A DNA stretch of 64,000 nucleotides, taken from NCBI GenBank assembly GCA_023269615.1, contig JAHFSY010000011.1, positions 29,877 through 93,876 of the forward strand. The letters run 5' to 3'. The position numbers and the translations under genes are program-made. This DNA comes from Verrucomicrobiota bacterium. GTDB lineage: Bacteria; Verrucomicrobiota; Verrucomicrobiia; JABWAM01. Shown here piece after piece: positions 16,585-26,271 of the stretch (positions are counted from its first letter, which is position 1; the number at the start of each line of letters is the position of its first letter). The notes under the pieces were generated by a model that ran no database searches, was not told where the DNA came from, and worked only from the letters and a program-made list of their open reading frames with translations.

Positions 16585-18510
16585 ATGCCTCTGACCATTG
16601 ATCCCAACGCGGAATGGCTGGAGGCCGATGGGCTCGGCGGCTTCGCTTCGGGCACGGTGTCGGGGATCCGCACGAGACGTTACCATGCGCTGTTGCTCGC
16701 GGCGCGCAATCCGCCCACGGACCGTTTCGTGCTCGTGAACGGCTTCGAGGCGTGGGTGGAAACCCCCGATGGAAAATTCGCGCTGAGCTCGCACCGCTAC
16801 AATCCGGATGTGACTTATCCGGACGGAGCGACGCGCATCACGTCCTTCGAAACCAATCCCTGGCCGCGCTGGCGGTTTGCGCTGGAGGATGGAACCGAGA
16901 TCGAGCAGGAGATTTTTGTCGCGCACGGCTCGCCCCTCGTCGTCATCTCCTGGAAATGGATCAGCGGGTCAAAGCAAATCACGCTTTCGGTCCGCCCCCT
17001 TCTTTCGGGGCGCGACTATCATTCGCTCCACCATGAAAATCCCGGATTCCGATTCGACGCGGCTCAGCAGGAGGGCACGGTGGTGTGGCACCCGTATGAC
17101 GGCGTCCCGCCCGTCACTGCCATTTCCAACGGCATGTATTTTCACCAGCCCGAATGGTATCGCAAATTTCTCTACGAGCAGGAACGCGAACGCGGGCTCG
17201 ATGACACGGAAGACCTTGCCTCGCCCGGAACCTTTCTCTGGGATCTCCATGAAAACGAAGCGCTGCTGATCTTCACCACCGCGCCGGCATCCGCCGCTTC
17301 CGCCGATCAAAAAATCGGGAGCCTGCGCACCATTGAACTCCAGCGGCGATCACGCTTTTCCTCTCCCCTGCATCGGGCGGCAGACGCCTACATCGTGCAA
17401 CGTCATGACAAAAAGACCATCGTCGCGGGCTATCCATGGTTCACCGACTGGGGGCGTGACACCTTCATTGCCATGCGCGGCTTATGCATCGTCACCGGTC
17501 GCCTCTTGGAAGCAAAACAAATCCTGCTCGCGTGGGCGGAGGAGGTTTCGGAGGGGATGACGCCCAACCGTTTTCCCGACCATGGCGGACGCCCTGAATT
17601 CAATTCCGTAGATTCATCGCTCTGGTACATTATCGCGGCGGATGAATTGATGCAGGCGGCAGCCGCAAACAAACAACCACTCTCGACTGAGGAGCAGGAA
17701 ACACTCGATCGTGCCATTGAATCCATCCTCTCGGGCTACGCGCGCGGAACCCGATATGGCATCCGTCTCGACACCGACGGTCTTCTCGCCTCCGGGCAAC
17801 CCGGCGTGCAACTCACATGGATGGATGCACGCGTGGGCGACTGGGCCGTCACCGCGCGAATCGGCAAGCCCGTCGAAATCCAGGCTCTCTGGCTCAACGC
17901 GGTCCACATCGGCCGGCGGTTTTCACAGCGCTGGGAAAATCTGTTCGCGCAGGGAAGCGAAAGTTTTCTCAAGCGCTTCTGGAATGAAAAAGACAAATGC
18001 CTGTACGACGTGGTGGATGTGGATCATCAGGGTGGAACCGTGGACGCGTCGTTTCGTCCGAACCAGATTTTCGCCGTAGGCGGGTTGCCGCTTGCGCTTC
18101 TCGAAGGCGAACATGCTGCGACGGTTGTCCAGGCGGTGGAAGCGCGTCTCTGGACGCCGATGGGTTTGCGATCGCTCGCCCCGGGCTCGCAGGGATACCG
18201 TCCGCATTACGAGGGAGGACCGCGCGACCGCGACGGCGCGTATCACCAGGGGACCGTGTGGCCGTGGCTGATCGGTCCCTTCATCGAGGCATGGCTGAGA
18301 GTGAATGGAAACACTCCCATGAGGCGCGAGGAAGCGCGCAAAAAGTTTCTCGCACCCATCCTGAAACATCTCGATGAAGCCGGCCTCGGCCACATCTCGG
18401 AAATCGCTGACGCCGATGCCCCGCACACGCCGAGAGGATGTCCATTTCAGGCGTGGTCCATGGGAGAGCTGCTGCGCATTGGATCCTATTTTCGTGCGAA
18501 GGAATCCTAA
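16585..18510 (+). CDS. Amylo-alpha-1,6-glucosidase (glycogen debranching enzyme)
   Basis: 641 aa, cytoplasmic. The N-terminal beta-sandwich domain starts WLEADGLGGFASGTVSGIRTR, a hallmark of archaeal/bacterial GDE-type debranching enzymes. The C-terminal (alpha/alpha)6-barrel holds IVAGYPWFTDWGRDTFI, NSVDSSLWYI and DGAYHQGTVWPWLIGPFIEAW, which contain the conserved acidic residues of the GDE_C glycoside hydrolase family. It removes alpha-1,6-linked glucose branches from glycogen. No glycogen synthase or phosphorylase is nearby. Its stop overlaps the convergent PLDc_N gene by 4 nt. Confidence 0.92.
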   Translation: MPLTIDPNAEWLEADGLGGFASGTVSGIRTRRYHALLLAARNPPTDRFVLVNGFEAWVETPDGKFALSSHRYNPDVTYPDGATRITSFETNPWPRWRFALEDGTEIEQEIFVAHGSPLVVISWKWISGSKQITLSVRPLLSGRDYHSLHHENPGFRFDAAQQEGTVVWHPYDGVPPVTAISNGMYFHQPEWYRKFLYEQERERGLDDTEDLASPGTFLWDLHENEALLIFTTAPASAASADQKIGSLRTIELQRRSRFSSPLHRAADAYIVQRHDKKTIVAGYPWFTDWGRDTFIAMRGLCIVTGRLLEAKQILLAWAEEVSEGMTPNRFPDHGGRPEFNSVDSSLWYIIAADELMQAAAANKQPLSTEEQETLDRAIESILSGYARGTRYGIRLDTDGLLASGQPGVQLTWMDARVGDWAVTARIGKPVEIQALWLNAVHIGRRFSQRWENLFAQGSESFLKRFWNEKDKCLYDVVDVDHQGGTVDASFRPNQIFAVGGLPLALLEGEHAATVVQAVEARLWTPMGLRSLAPGSQGYRPHYEGGPRDRDGAYHQGTVWPWLIGPFIEAWLRVNGNTPMRREEARKKFLAPILKHLDEAGLGHISEIADADAPHTPRGCPFQAWSMGELLRIGSYFRAKES

Positions 18511-18773
18511 GCCTTCTTGGTCGGTTCCGTGTCGCGAGAATTGAAATAGTCTTTAAGCTCCTGTTCAGTACGGACCTTGTGCGGCTCGGAAGGAGCCATG
18601 AGCCAGTACAAGATCATGCCAACCACGTTGAGCGTACAGACGACGATGGTCCAAACAATCTTGTCTGTGTCCTTCATGTCTTCACGGCCAAGCAACGAAA
18701 TCAAAGTCCACAGCCAGAGGGCGACACCGAGGATCAGACCAATGAGAACACTGTTGCTCATTTCGATTTGCAT
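18507..18773 (-). CDS. Small PLDc_N-type membrane protein
   Basis: 88 aa from ATG 18773 (ATG 18761 is an alternative). Two membrane segments: SVLIGLILGVALWLWTLISLL and IVWTIVVCTLNVVGMILYWLM, joined by DMKDTDK. This is the phospholipase D-nuclease N-terminal (PLDc_N) two-helix domain on its own, with a charged C-terminal tail (HKVRTEQELKDYFNSRD). Such stand-alone forms are common in this phylum and their role is unknown. The open frame continues upstream into a repeat hairpin, so the internal Met is chosen. Confidence 0.75.
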   Translation of the reverse strand: MQIEMSNSVLIGLILGVALWLWTLISLLGREDMKDTDKIVWTIVVCTLNVVGMILYWLMAPSEPHKVRTEQELKDYFNSRDTEPTKKA

Positions 18774-18869
18774 GCGTCTCTGTATGACAAATTTATAATA
18801 AAATTGCCACGCCAATAAAAGCAGGGCAATCGCATTAAAATTCCAGCGAAGCTCAAGGTCTTTCCAGGC

Positions 18870-18935
18870 GGTTGTCCAGTGCCTCCGCCGCTTATGTTGC
18901 GCAACGCAACAGGGCGGCTGCGGCACTGGACAACC
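18870..18935. repeat. 66-nt hairpin element with variable stem and conserved core (family K, copy 1)
   Basis: Perfect 14-bp stem: GGTTGTCCAGTGCC and GGCACTGGACAACC. The 38-nt core contains ATGTTGCGCAACGCAAC. A second copy in the opposite orientation is at 19324-19389, same length, core 36 of 38 identical. The stem differs at two pairs that change together. It lies upstream of the PLDc_N gene. Apart from this, copy 2 and the 19046 element, the 18774-19543 gap shows no convincing gene. Confidence 0.85.
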
Positions 18936-19045
18936 TCAATTTTCCACGGTTGCGAATGGGTTAAAAAGTCGCGCATTTAACTTCTGGAGAGTTACCGGAT
19001 GGTATTCAAACTTGGAACACTGCCATCCCACAGGAAAAGAGGGAA

Positions 19046-19193
19046 AACAACCACGGATGACACGGATGGGCACGGATGATGCTGTTTTTGCTGTGCCAAA
19101 ACAGCGTCTTCGCTCTGAATTATCACCTGCAGGGACAGTGTCCGCAACAGCGGACGCTGGCCCATCCGTGTTCAATCCGTGTTATCCGTGGTT
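19046..19193. repeat. Word-repeat hairpin of the CACGGATG type (family E, copy 2)
   Basis: Left arm CCACGGATGACACGGATGGG plus CACGGATG. Right arm CCCATCCGTG, AATCCGTG and TTATCCGTGG. Inside are an imperfect hairpin around TGCTGTGCC (about 19081-19106) and AGTGTCCGC-AACA-GCGGACGCT (19136-19157). Confidence 0.8.
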
Positions 19194-19323
19194 CCAATGC
19201 TTAATCTCAATTTTCTGCCGACCGAAGGGTTTCCCTCGTGGACATGAACAAGGAAGCCCAGTTATTGGCGACCGTGGTGTTCCGGTTCACTCTTTAAATT
19301 GTAGCACTTGTCTGAAACGGAGC

Positions 19324-19389
19324 GGTTGTCGAGGGCCGTAGCCGCCCTGTTGCGTTGCGCAACATAAGCGGCGAAGGCCCTCGGCAACC
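19324..19389. repeat. 66-nt hairpin element (family K, copy 2, inverted)
   Basis: Read on the minus strand, the stem is GGTTGCCGAGGGCC and GGCCCTCGACAACC with one mismatch. The 38-nt core matches copy 1 (18870-18935). Both copies are followed, in their own orientation, by an AT-rich flank containing CGCATTAAAATTC. Confidence 0.85.
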
Positions 19390-19543
19390 GCGTGAATCCC
19401 TTGCGCAACGCTTGAGACCGGGAAAGCCTCCGAACCGCATTTCCAGCGTTCAGATTGAATTTTAATGCGTTTACCACGCCAATAGAAACGATGCCTGCCG
19501 TCATCCCATTCGCCGATAACATCGGCTCCTGCATTTCAGGGTC

Positions 19544-22500
19544 TCAATCCGAAAACAGGAACTGCAGATCGTCTTTCGTGAGATTCCGCGCGAAGCCTTC
19601 CTCACCCAGGATATCCTTCACGACGGCGGCTTTTTTCTGCTGGAGCTGGAAGATTTTGTCTTCAACCGTGTTTTTAGCGACCAATCGGTAGGTGATCACC
19701 GTGCGGTCCTGGCCGATGCGGTGGGTGCGGTCAATGGCCTGCGCTTCCACGGCGGGATTCCACCACGGGTCGTAGAGCACCACGTAGCTTGCAGCTGTGA
19801 GATTCAACCCCGTTCCGGCGGCGCGCAGCGAGAGCAGGAAGACAGACGCACGCTTGTCATTTTGGAACGCCTCGACCACTTCCTCGCGGCGGGCGGTGCG
19901 GCCGGTCAGCATGTGATACGGGATGGCGCTCGTCGTGAGTTCTCCTTCGAGCAGTTTCAACATGCCGACGAACTGGCTGAAGACGAGCACCTTGTGTCCT
20001 TCGGCGATCAGCGGTTCCACAAGTTCCATGAGGGCGGCGGTTTTTCCGGAGCCCAGCTCCGGACTCCCGCCCACCAGCGTGGGGTGACAGCATATCTGGC
20101 GCAGGCGCGTGAGCGCGGCGAGCACATGAAGTTTTTTCTGCGGGAACGATTCCTCTGCTTGCAGATCGGAAACGACCTTTCTCGCCCTCTGCAATTCGGC
20201 GAGATAAAGTTGTCCCTGTCCCTTGGTGAGTTCGCAATCGAGGCGTTCCTCGATGCGGTCAGGAAGGTCGGGCGCCACTTCGCGCTTGATCCTGCGCAGG
20301 AGCATCGGCCGCAGGCGCGACGCAAGCTGGCGCCGCTGGTGCGGCTTGTCCGGCACGTCATACATCTCGGTGAAGCGCGTGCGCGTTCCCAGGTAACCGG
20401 GCGTTGCAAAATCGGCGATGCTCCACAAATCGAGAAGGCGGTTTTCGAGCGGGGTTCCTGTGAGCGCGAGGCGGTGCGTCGCCCTCAACTGCTTGGCGGC
20501 GCGGGCGACCAGTGAATCGGGATTCTTGATATTTTGAGCCTCGTCGAGGACCACCGCGCGGAACTCGAACTGCCGCAACTCGTCAAGATCGCGCCGCAGC
20601 AGGGCGTAGTTGGTGACGATCAGGTCGTGCTTCGGAATTTCCCGTCGCAAACTGTGCCTCGCCTCGCCGCTGGTGAGGAGCAGCACGCTGGCCTTGGACA
20701 CAAATTTTTCCGCCTCGCGCTGCCAGTTGTACACCACGCTGGCCGGGCAGATTACGAGACAGGGAGACGGGCCCTCGGTATCGCGCAGGTGTTCCATCCA
20801 TGCGAGCGCCTGGAGCGTCTTGCCCAGGCCCATGTCATCGGCAAGAATCGCGCCGAGCCGCAACGACGAACAATATGTCAAAAATTTGAGCCCCTCGACC
20901 TGGTAAGCGCGCATGTCAGCCCTCAAACGATTCGGGATCGCAATTTCAGGCAGTGACTTGAATCCGGTGACCCGCTTGCGAAGATCTTCCAGCGCCGCAA
21001 TCGTCTCGTCATCGCCCTCTGTCTCAAACAAGGTGGAGAGCTTCTGGATGGATTCGCGACTCGCACCGGTGAGCTGCCAGACCGTCAGCCTCTGCGGTGA
21101 ATCCAACGACGCATCCAGGCCAAGGTCGGACATCACATCCAACACGGCCTTGATCTGCCCGGCCTGCTCCTTGGAAGCCCATTGGCCGCTGGAAAGCTTG
21201 ATGAATTTCTCGGTGCTCGCGGTTAAATTCTCCATGTCCGCAGCCGTCAACTGCCGCGCCATCGTCGCCCATTCCGTCGAGAGGCTGAACCAGTCCATGC
21301 CGCTGGAGCGAACTTTGAGACGCGGCAGCGATTTGCGCGATGGCGTGATCAAGGCTCGAAACGAGGGGTTGGCCCAGTAATCCGCTTTCGGAGGACGCAT
21401 CGCCCATTGCTCGAGGAAAAAATCAATCCCCCGGCTCGTCAGATGAGTCACCCACCCTTTCCCTTCTTCAAGCCCCGCATCCTCGGCCTCCTCGTAATCG
21501 AGCCCTTCAAACCATTGCTGGGCCGCGTGGGTTTCACGGGGGTCCGGCAAAACCTCAAGCTCATCCACCGGATGCTTCGCTTGGGGCTGAACCGGCTCGC
21601 CCGCGTCTTCCGTCAATGAAAGCGGCTTCAGATCGCGATCCACCCCCAACCTGCCGCTTTGGGTCCAGCCATGACTCGTGAATTCCCATTTGCGGCCGTC
21701 CTCGCGCGATGTCGCAAACAGCCTCACGCAAAGCCAGTCATCCGCCTGCAGGGCGAATGAAAAGGATGGCTGCACTGCGTGATAGCGAATGAGCCCGCGC
21801 GAACTTTCGGCCAGGCCCGGAAAACGCCGCAGCAATCCGGCGATCATCCGCGCGCGCTGCCCTTCCATGAGCGGCAGGCGCACCCCGTCCAGGAAAAGCT
21901 TCAGCACCGCGATCGGCGGGGCGTGAAGCACGGGGTGAAACACGCCTTGACGGCAGACAAAAATGGGTTCGTCGCCGCCCCCTTTCCCTTCCTGCGGGAG
22001 AATCATCTGCGCCTGTGAAAGCAGAATGCGTTCGCCGCCGGGAAATTGAACCACCAGGTCCAGGCAGGGCTGGCCGCCCTCCTGCTCCTGGGCAGCCGCA
22101 TTCACGATTTCAGGCTCGATGCGCGCGGGTTCATCCTCGTAGCGAACGGCGGAGCCATCCGCCCAGACGCAACGCTGGGTGCGGCCCCAGACTGTCAGCC
22201 ACGCCTTGAGGGCATTGCCGCGCATCTCGATCTCCAAGGCGTCACGATGAACCGGTGCCAGGCGCTCGGATGCAGAATCGAGCCAGAAGAGAAAATCTGC
22301 GTCACCCTGCCCGAACAGGTGTTCGTCGCGAATTGCCTCGGACGCAAATTGGCAAACCTGCTGGAAGGAGCGCGACGCATCCTTCAATTTTTTGCTCGTC
22401 ATCAAAAACCCGATCCGGGGCCCCGATCCCTTGGGCGCCGCAGGATCCCAGGACCAGACAATGCGGATGGAGCGGTCTGGCTTCGGCTCCTTCCATGCGA

Positions 22501-23233
22501 GCCCATCCACCCATTCCTCGATGGACGAGGCAAGCTCCTCCTCGCGCTCCAACACTTCTTCCCGATCGAAGTCCTCGTTGTGACGGAACGCCTCGAGTTC
22601 GACGGGCAGCGGAACCCCATGCTTCAGCAATTCGCGCGCAAAAAGCCACGCCCGCTTCCCGCGATTTTCCGTCTTCAGAAACGAAAGCCAGGAATCGTGC
22701 GGCGCCTGGGTCTTCAATCCGAGTTGCGACAGAAATGCGGGAATGAGCTGCAAGGCGTCCCACGCGTTGCGCGATTCCAGGATGCGCGTGATGAGCGGTT
22801 TGACGCGGGTCTCGCGATGCTGGGCGTGCGCTTTGGGCGATCCCGAGACAAGGTTCAGGAGGCGGTCAATTTTTTCGTCCATGGAACCTTCACCCTCGTC
22901 CGCATCGACCTCACCCGCCTCATGCAACGTTCCATGCTGCAGCGCGTACTGGGCGACCGCGTAGGCATGATGGCAGTTTCCGCTGGGCCGGCAGGCGCAT
23001 TCATTGGACCAGGCGCCGGACTGATGGCGCCAGACAACGCGATGAACCAGCGATTCCCTCACCGAGCCTTCGAGCGATCCTGCATCCATGCGAACATCCT
23101 CCACCCGGCCGTTGACGAGGCAATCCGCACCGCGCTTGCGAGCGGAGAGGGCGAAGGCCTGCACCGCATTCATCAGGGCCTTGCGCCGTGAGGGCGACAG
23201 GGAAATCGGATGTGTTTTGGTTGAAATCGGCAC
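19544..23233 (-). CDS. SWIM-domain SNF2 family helicase
   Basis: 1229 aa. A SWIM zinc finger at about 66-100 (WSNECACRPSGNCHHAYAVA, CxCx5CxH type). A long middle region of unknown fold covers 100-760. The SNF2 ATPase follows: QVEGLKFLTYCSSLRLGAIL, Walker A DDMGLGKTLQ (about 800), Walker B DEAQNIKN (about 896), then TGTPLENRLLDLWS. Helicase C ends with SLRAAGTGLNLTAASYVV, DPWWNPAVEAQAIDRTHR and IGQDRT. These proteins use ATP to move along double-stranded DNA and displace bound proteins. Bacterial members (HepA-like) are thought to recycle RNA polymerase or act in defence. No defence partner is adjacent, so the role is open. Confidence 0.9.
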   Translation of the reverse strand: MPISTKTHPISLSPSRRKALMNAVQAFALSARKRGADCLVNGRVEDVRMDAGSLEGSVRESLVHRVVWRHQSGAWSNECACRPSGNCHHAYAVAQYALQHGTLHEAGEVDADEGEGSMDEKIDRLLNLVSGSPKAHAQHRETRVKPLITRILESRNAWDALQLIPAFLSQLGLKTQAPHDSWLSFLKTENRGKRAWLFARELLKHGVPLPVELEAFRHNEDFDREEVLEREEELASSIEEWVDGLAWKEPKPDRSIRIVWSWDPAAPKGSGPRIGFLMTSKKLKDASRSFQQVCQFASEAIRDEHLFGQGDADFLFWLDSASERLAPVHRDALEIEMRGNALKAWLTVWGRTQRCVWADGSAVRYEDEPARIEPEIVNAAAQEQEGGQPCLDLVVQFPGGERILLSQAQMILPQEGKGGGDEPIFVCRQGVFHPVLHAPPIAVLKLFLDGVRLPLMEGQRARMIAGLLRRFPGLAESSRGLIRYHAVQPSFSFALQADDWLCVRLFATSREDGRKWEFTSHGWTQSGRLGVDRDLKPLSLTEDAGEPVQPQAKHPVDELEVLPDPRETHAAQQWFEGLDYEEAEDAGLEEGKGWVTHLTSRGIDFFLEQWAMRPPKADYWANPSFRALITPSRKSLPRLKVRSSGMDWFSLSTEWATMARQLTAADMENLTASTEKFIKLSSGQWASKEQAGQIKAVLDVMSDLGLDASLDSPQRLTVWQLTGASRESIQKLSTLFETEGDDETIAALEDLRKRVTGFKSLPEIAIPNRLRADMRAYQVEGLKFLTYCSSLRLGAILADDMGLGKTLQALAWMEHLRDTEGPSPCLVICPASVVYNWQREAEKFVSKASVLLLTSGEARHSLRREIPKHDLIVTNYALLRRDLDELRQFEFRAVVLDEAQNIKNPDSLVARAAKQLRATHRLALTGTPLENRLLDLWSIADFATPGYLGTRTRFTEMYDVPDKPHQRRQLASRLRPMLLRRIKREVAPDLPDRIEERLDCELTKGQGQLYLAELQRARKVVSDLQAEESFPQKKLHVLAALTRLRQICCHPTLVGGSPELGSGKTAALMELVEPLIAEGHKVLVFSQFVGMLKLLEGELTTSAIPYHMLTGRTARREEVVEAFQNDKRASVFLLSLRAAGTGLNLTAASYVVLYDPWWNPAVEAQAIDRTHRIGQDRTVITYRLVAKNTVEDKIFQLQQKKAAVVKDILGEEGFARNLTKDDLQFLFSD

Positions 23234-23343
23234 AATCGATCAGCTTGACAGGGCACGAGGCGGGAATCAATGGAGATCTGAATGGATTTCGGAACAGCCC
23301 CGGGAAAGGGAGGAGGACTGCTGCTGGCGGCGATCCCGCCCCT

Positions 23344-23443
23344 GTGGCTGGGCGTGCGGCTACGAAGTCTTATGCCACCCAACCCTTTTACCCTGGAAAA
23401 CAAGTGTCGGTGGCAGGGCCTTCTACGCCGCACGCCCAGCCAC
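23344..23443. repeat. 100-nt hairpin upstream of the SNF2 gene (family L)
   Basis: Perfect 17-bp arms, GTGGCTGGGCGTGCGGC (23344-23360) and its complement (23427-23443). Inside, TGCCACCC pairs with CGGTGGCA. The loop is AT-richer. It is 110 bp upstream of the SNF2 start on the minus strand. No second copy was found in the window. No gene is visible in 23234-23529. Confidence 0.7.
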
Positions 23444-23529
23444 CCTCCCAGCCGAAAAAAAGCAGACAACGGGGTCTCACAACAAGTGAAATCGACGGAT
23501 GCAAAACCTCCTCTTAGGCGCTCCATGTG

Positions 23530-23907
23530 TCATGCGTCGTAGAACTGTCTCCAAATATCCGGCATAACCCGAGGAGGCTCAGGCGAAGGCTGAGTTGGAA
23601 GCCTCTCAATCCGATCCGAGGTGAGCGCCAATCCCCGCACCTCCAGTGAATCAATCCTCGGTGAAACATCAATAACTCGCACTCTCCAAACTTCGTCACC
23701 ATGCGTCATCGCTCCACAAATGCCGGCTCGGATGTCTGATGCCGGAGTGCGAAATGAAATATCACAGATCGAGAGGAAATGGCGGTGGTACACGCGACCG
23801 TGCGGACTTGATCCAGAAACGGAGAATGACTCGTGGCGTGCCTTGCTCAATACGATGTCCGCCACCGTGTAAGTAGCGCCCGTTTTGACTGCCAACGCTT
23901 CAGTCAT
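23530..23907 (-). CDS. Hypothetical protein
   Basis: 125 aa from ATG 23907, 11 bp after the upstream stop. An earlier in-frame ATG at 23952 would overlap the upstream gene by 35 nt. Features are VADIVLSKARHESFSVSGS, several short beta-type segments (RVYHRHFLSICDISF, VWRVRVIDVSP) and a proline-rich end. No signal peptide or membrane segment. Not recognised. It forms a three-gene group with its two upstream neighbours, in sequence visibly AT-richer than the surroundings. Confidence 0.55.
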   Translation of the reverse strand: MTEALAVKTGATYTVADIVLSKARHESFSVSGSSPHGRVYHRHFLSICDISFRTPASDIRAGICGAMTHGDEVWRVRVIDVSPRIDSLEVRGLALTSDRIERLPTQPSPEPPRVMPDIWRQFYDA

Positions 23908-23917
23908 TGAATCACGC

Positions 23918-24451
23918 CTAAACAAAGAGGTTGGGATTGTACTTTTTAGCATACGCGATCAGGCACTCCTGCGTCTCGTCGGAAAGAGCCCACATCTTGC
24001 AGTTGAGGTCGTCAAAATGCTGTTTCCTTTGGTCGATGAAGTCCAGTCTTTCCGTGAAATCACCATGGGGCTCGCCGTTCGGAAACTCGTCAAAAGCAGC
24101 CCGCAAGATGGCAGTGGTTTGAGGCATGCCAATGGCTTCGTAAGAAGCGATGATCGGCTCTTTGTCCACCTTATGCTGAAAGAGGAACTTGAAACCACCG
24201 TTACCCAGCGAGCCCTCTGTGCTATAGACAAGAATAAGCGTCCTTTCAGGCTCGTCAAGATTCTCCATTCCAACTGCATCCTTTCTGCCTTGAGCCGCAT
24301 CGACTGCGAAACTCAACTGCAATTCATCCTGTCTGGCTTGAATCTGCTCAGGGCTCATGAGCTTAAGCTGGGACTTCAGACGGCGAAGGTGAAGGAACAG
24401 GCGCCATCGAAACAAGATTTTTTTAAAGAACTCCATGTCTATAAAAGCCAA
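23918..24451 (-). CDS. DMP19/DUF4375-like protein
   Basis: 177 aa (a start at Met 24436 is also possible). The core is YSTEGSLGNGGFKFLFQHK followed by ASYEAIGMPQTTAILRAAFDEFP, matching the conserved LGNGGF..YF and helical A..iG....A.il..A pattern of the DMP19/DUF4375 family. The family's best-studied member is a DNA-mimic protein, but most are uncharacterised and frequent in small immunity-like gene arrays. The N-terminus is basic and hydrophobic (FFKKILFRWRLFLHLRRLKSQ). Confidence 0.65.
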   Translation of the reverse strand: MAFIDMEFFKKILFRWRLFLHLRRLKSQLKLMSPEQIQARQDELQLSFAVDAAQGRKDAVGMENLDEPERTLILVYSTEGSLGNGGFKFLFQHKVDKEPIIASYEAIGMPQTTAILRAAFDEFPNGEPHGDFTERLDFIDQRKQHFDDLNCKMWALSDETQECLIAYAKKYNPNLFV

Positions 24452-24506
24452 CGACCGTGTGTCAGGCCACTTTTTGTTGATTTCATCTTGAGCATGCCGT
24501 GAATCG

Positions 24507-24716
24507 CTATCTCCTGGAGATCAAGTCAATGAGTTGTCCCACCACGCATATTGCGATGAGGGCGGCAAAAATAAGATTCAACACTTTTGTGCCGAGCAAC
24601 ACAGACTTTCTTGGCTGTGATGCTAATTTCTCCCTTGCCTGCATGCGGCTCATGATAAAAATACCGACGGCGCTGACGCCAACAAGGCAGATGCGTGTGA
24701 TCAAGAATGAGTGCAT
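24507..24716 (-). CDS. Small two-helix membrane protein
   Basis: 69 aa from ATG 24716 (ATG 24746 gives ten more residues). Hydrophobic segments FLITRICLVGVSAVGIFIM and VLNLIFAALIAICVVGQLIDL flank a basic loop (SRMQAREKLASQPRKS). No family recognised. First of three small AT-richer genes on this strand. Confidence 0.5.
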   Translation of the reverse strand: MHSFLITRICLVGVSAVGIFIMSRMQAREKLASQPRKSVLLGTKVLNLIFAALIAICVVGQLIDLISRR

Positions 24717-24818
24717 GATTGTTTCCTTCGTATTCCATTCCCCCAACGCAACATAAGGCGTCGGAGGCGCCCGGCAAACACTTCGCTCCTCGATCGACCC
24801 GAGCAGGCACCATTTTCG

Positions 24819-26234
<1,416 letters not shown>

Positions 26235-26271
26235 GCGCAACAGGGACAACCGCGAACGCGCCAAGAATCCG

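Noticed and set aside
19046..19193. CRISPR-like array in the CACGGATG repeats
   Set aside because: The words are short, degenerate, unequally spaced and reversed on the other arm. There are no equal spacers and no cas genes.
18870..19389. Integron attC-like sites (GTTGTCC...GGACAAC ends, variable stem, short arrays)
   Set aside because: attC sites open with RYYYAAC and close with GTTRRRY. Here the AAC/GTT ends are on the outside in the opposite sense, the core is conserved rather than the ends alone, and there is no integrase or cassette array.
19262..19534. 90-aa minus-strand frame before the SNF2 gene's 3' end
   Set aside because: More than half of it is the 66-nt family K hairpin. It has no motif, so it is treated as a repeat shadow, possibly a remnant.
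23344..23443. Riboswitch upstream of the SNF2 helicase
   Set aside because: The fold is a simple long hairpin. I could not match any known metabolite-binding core, and the downstream gene is not metabolic.
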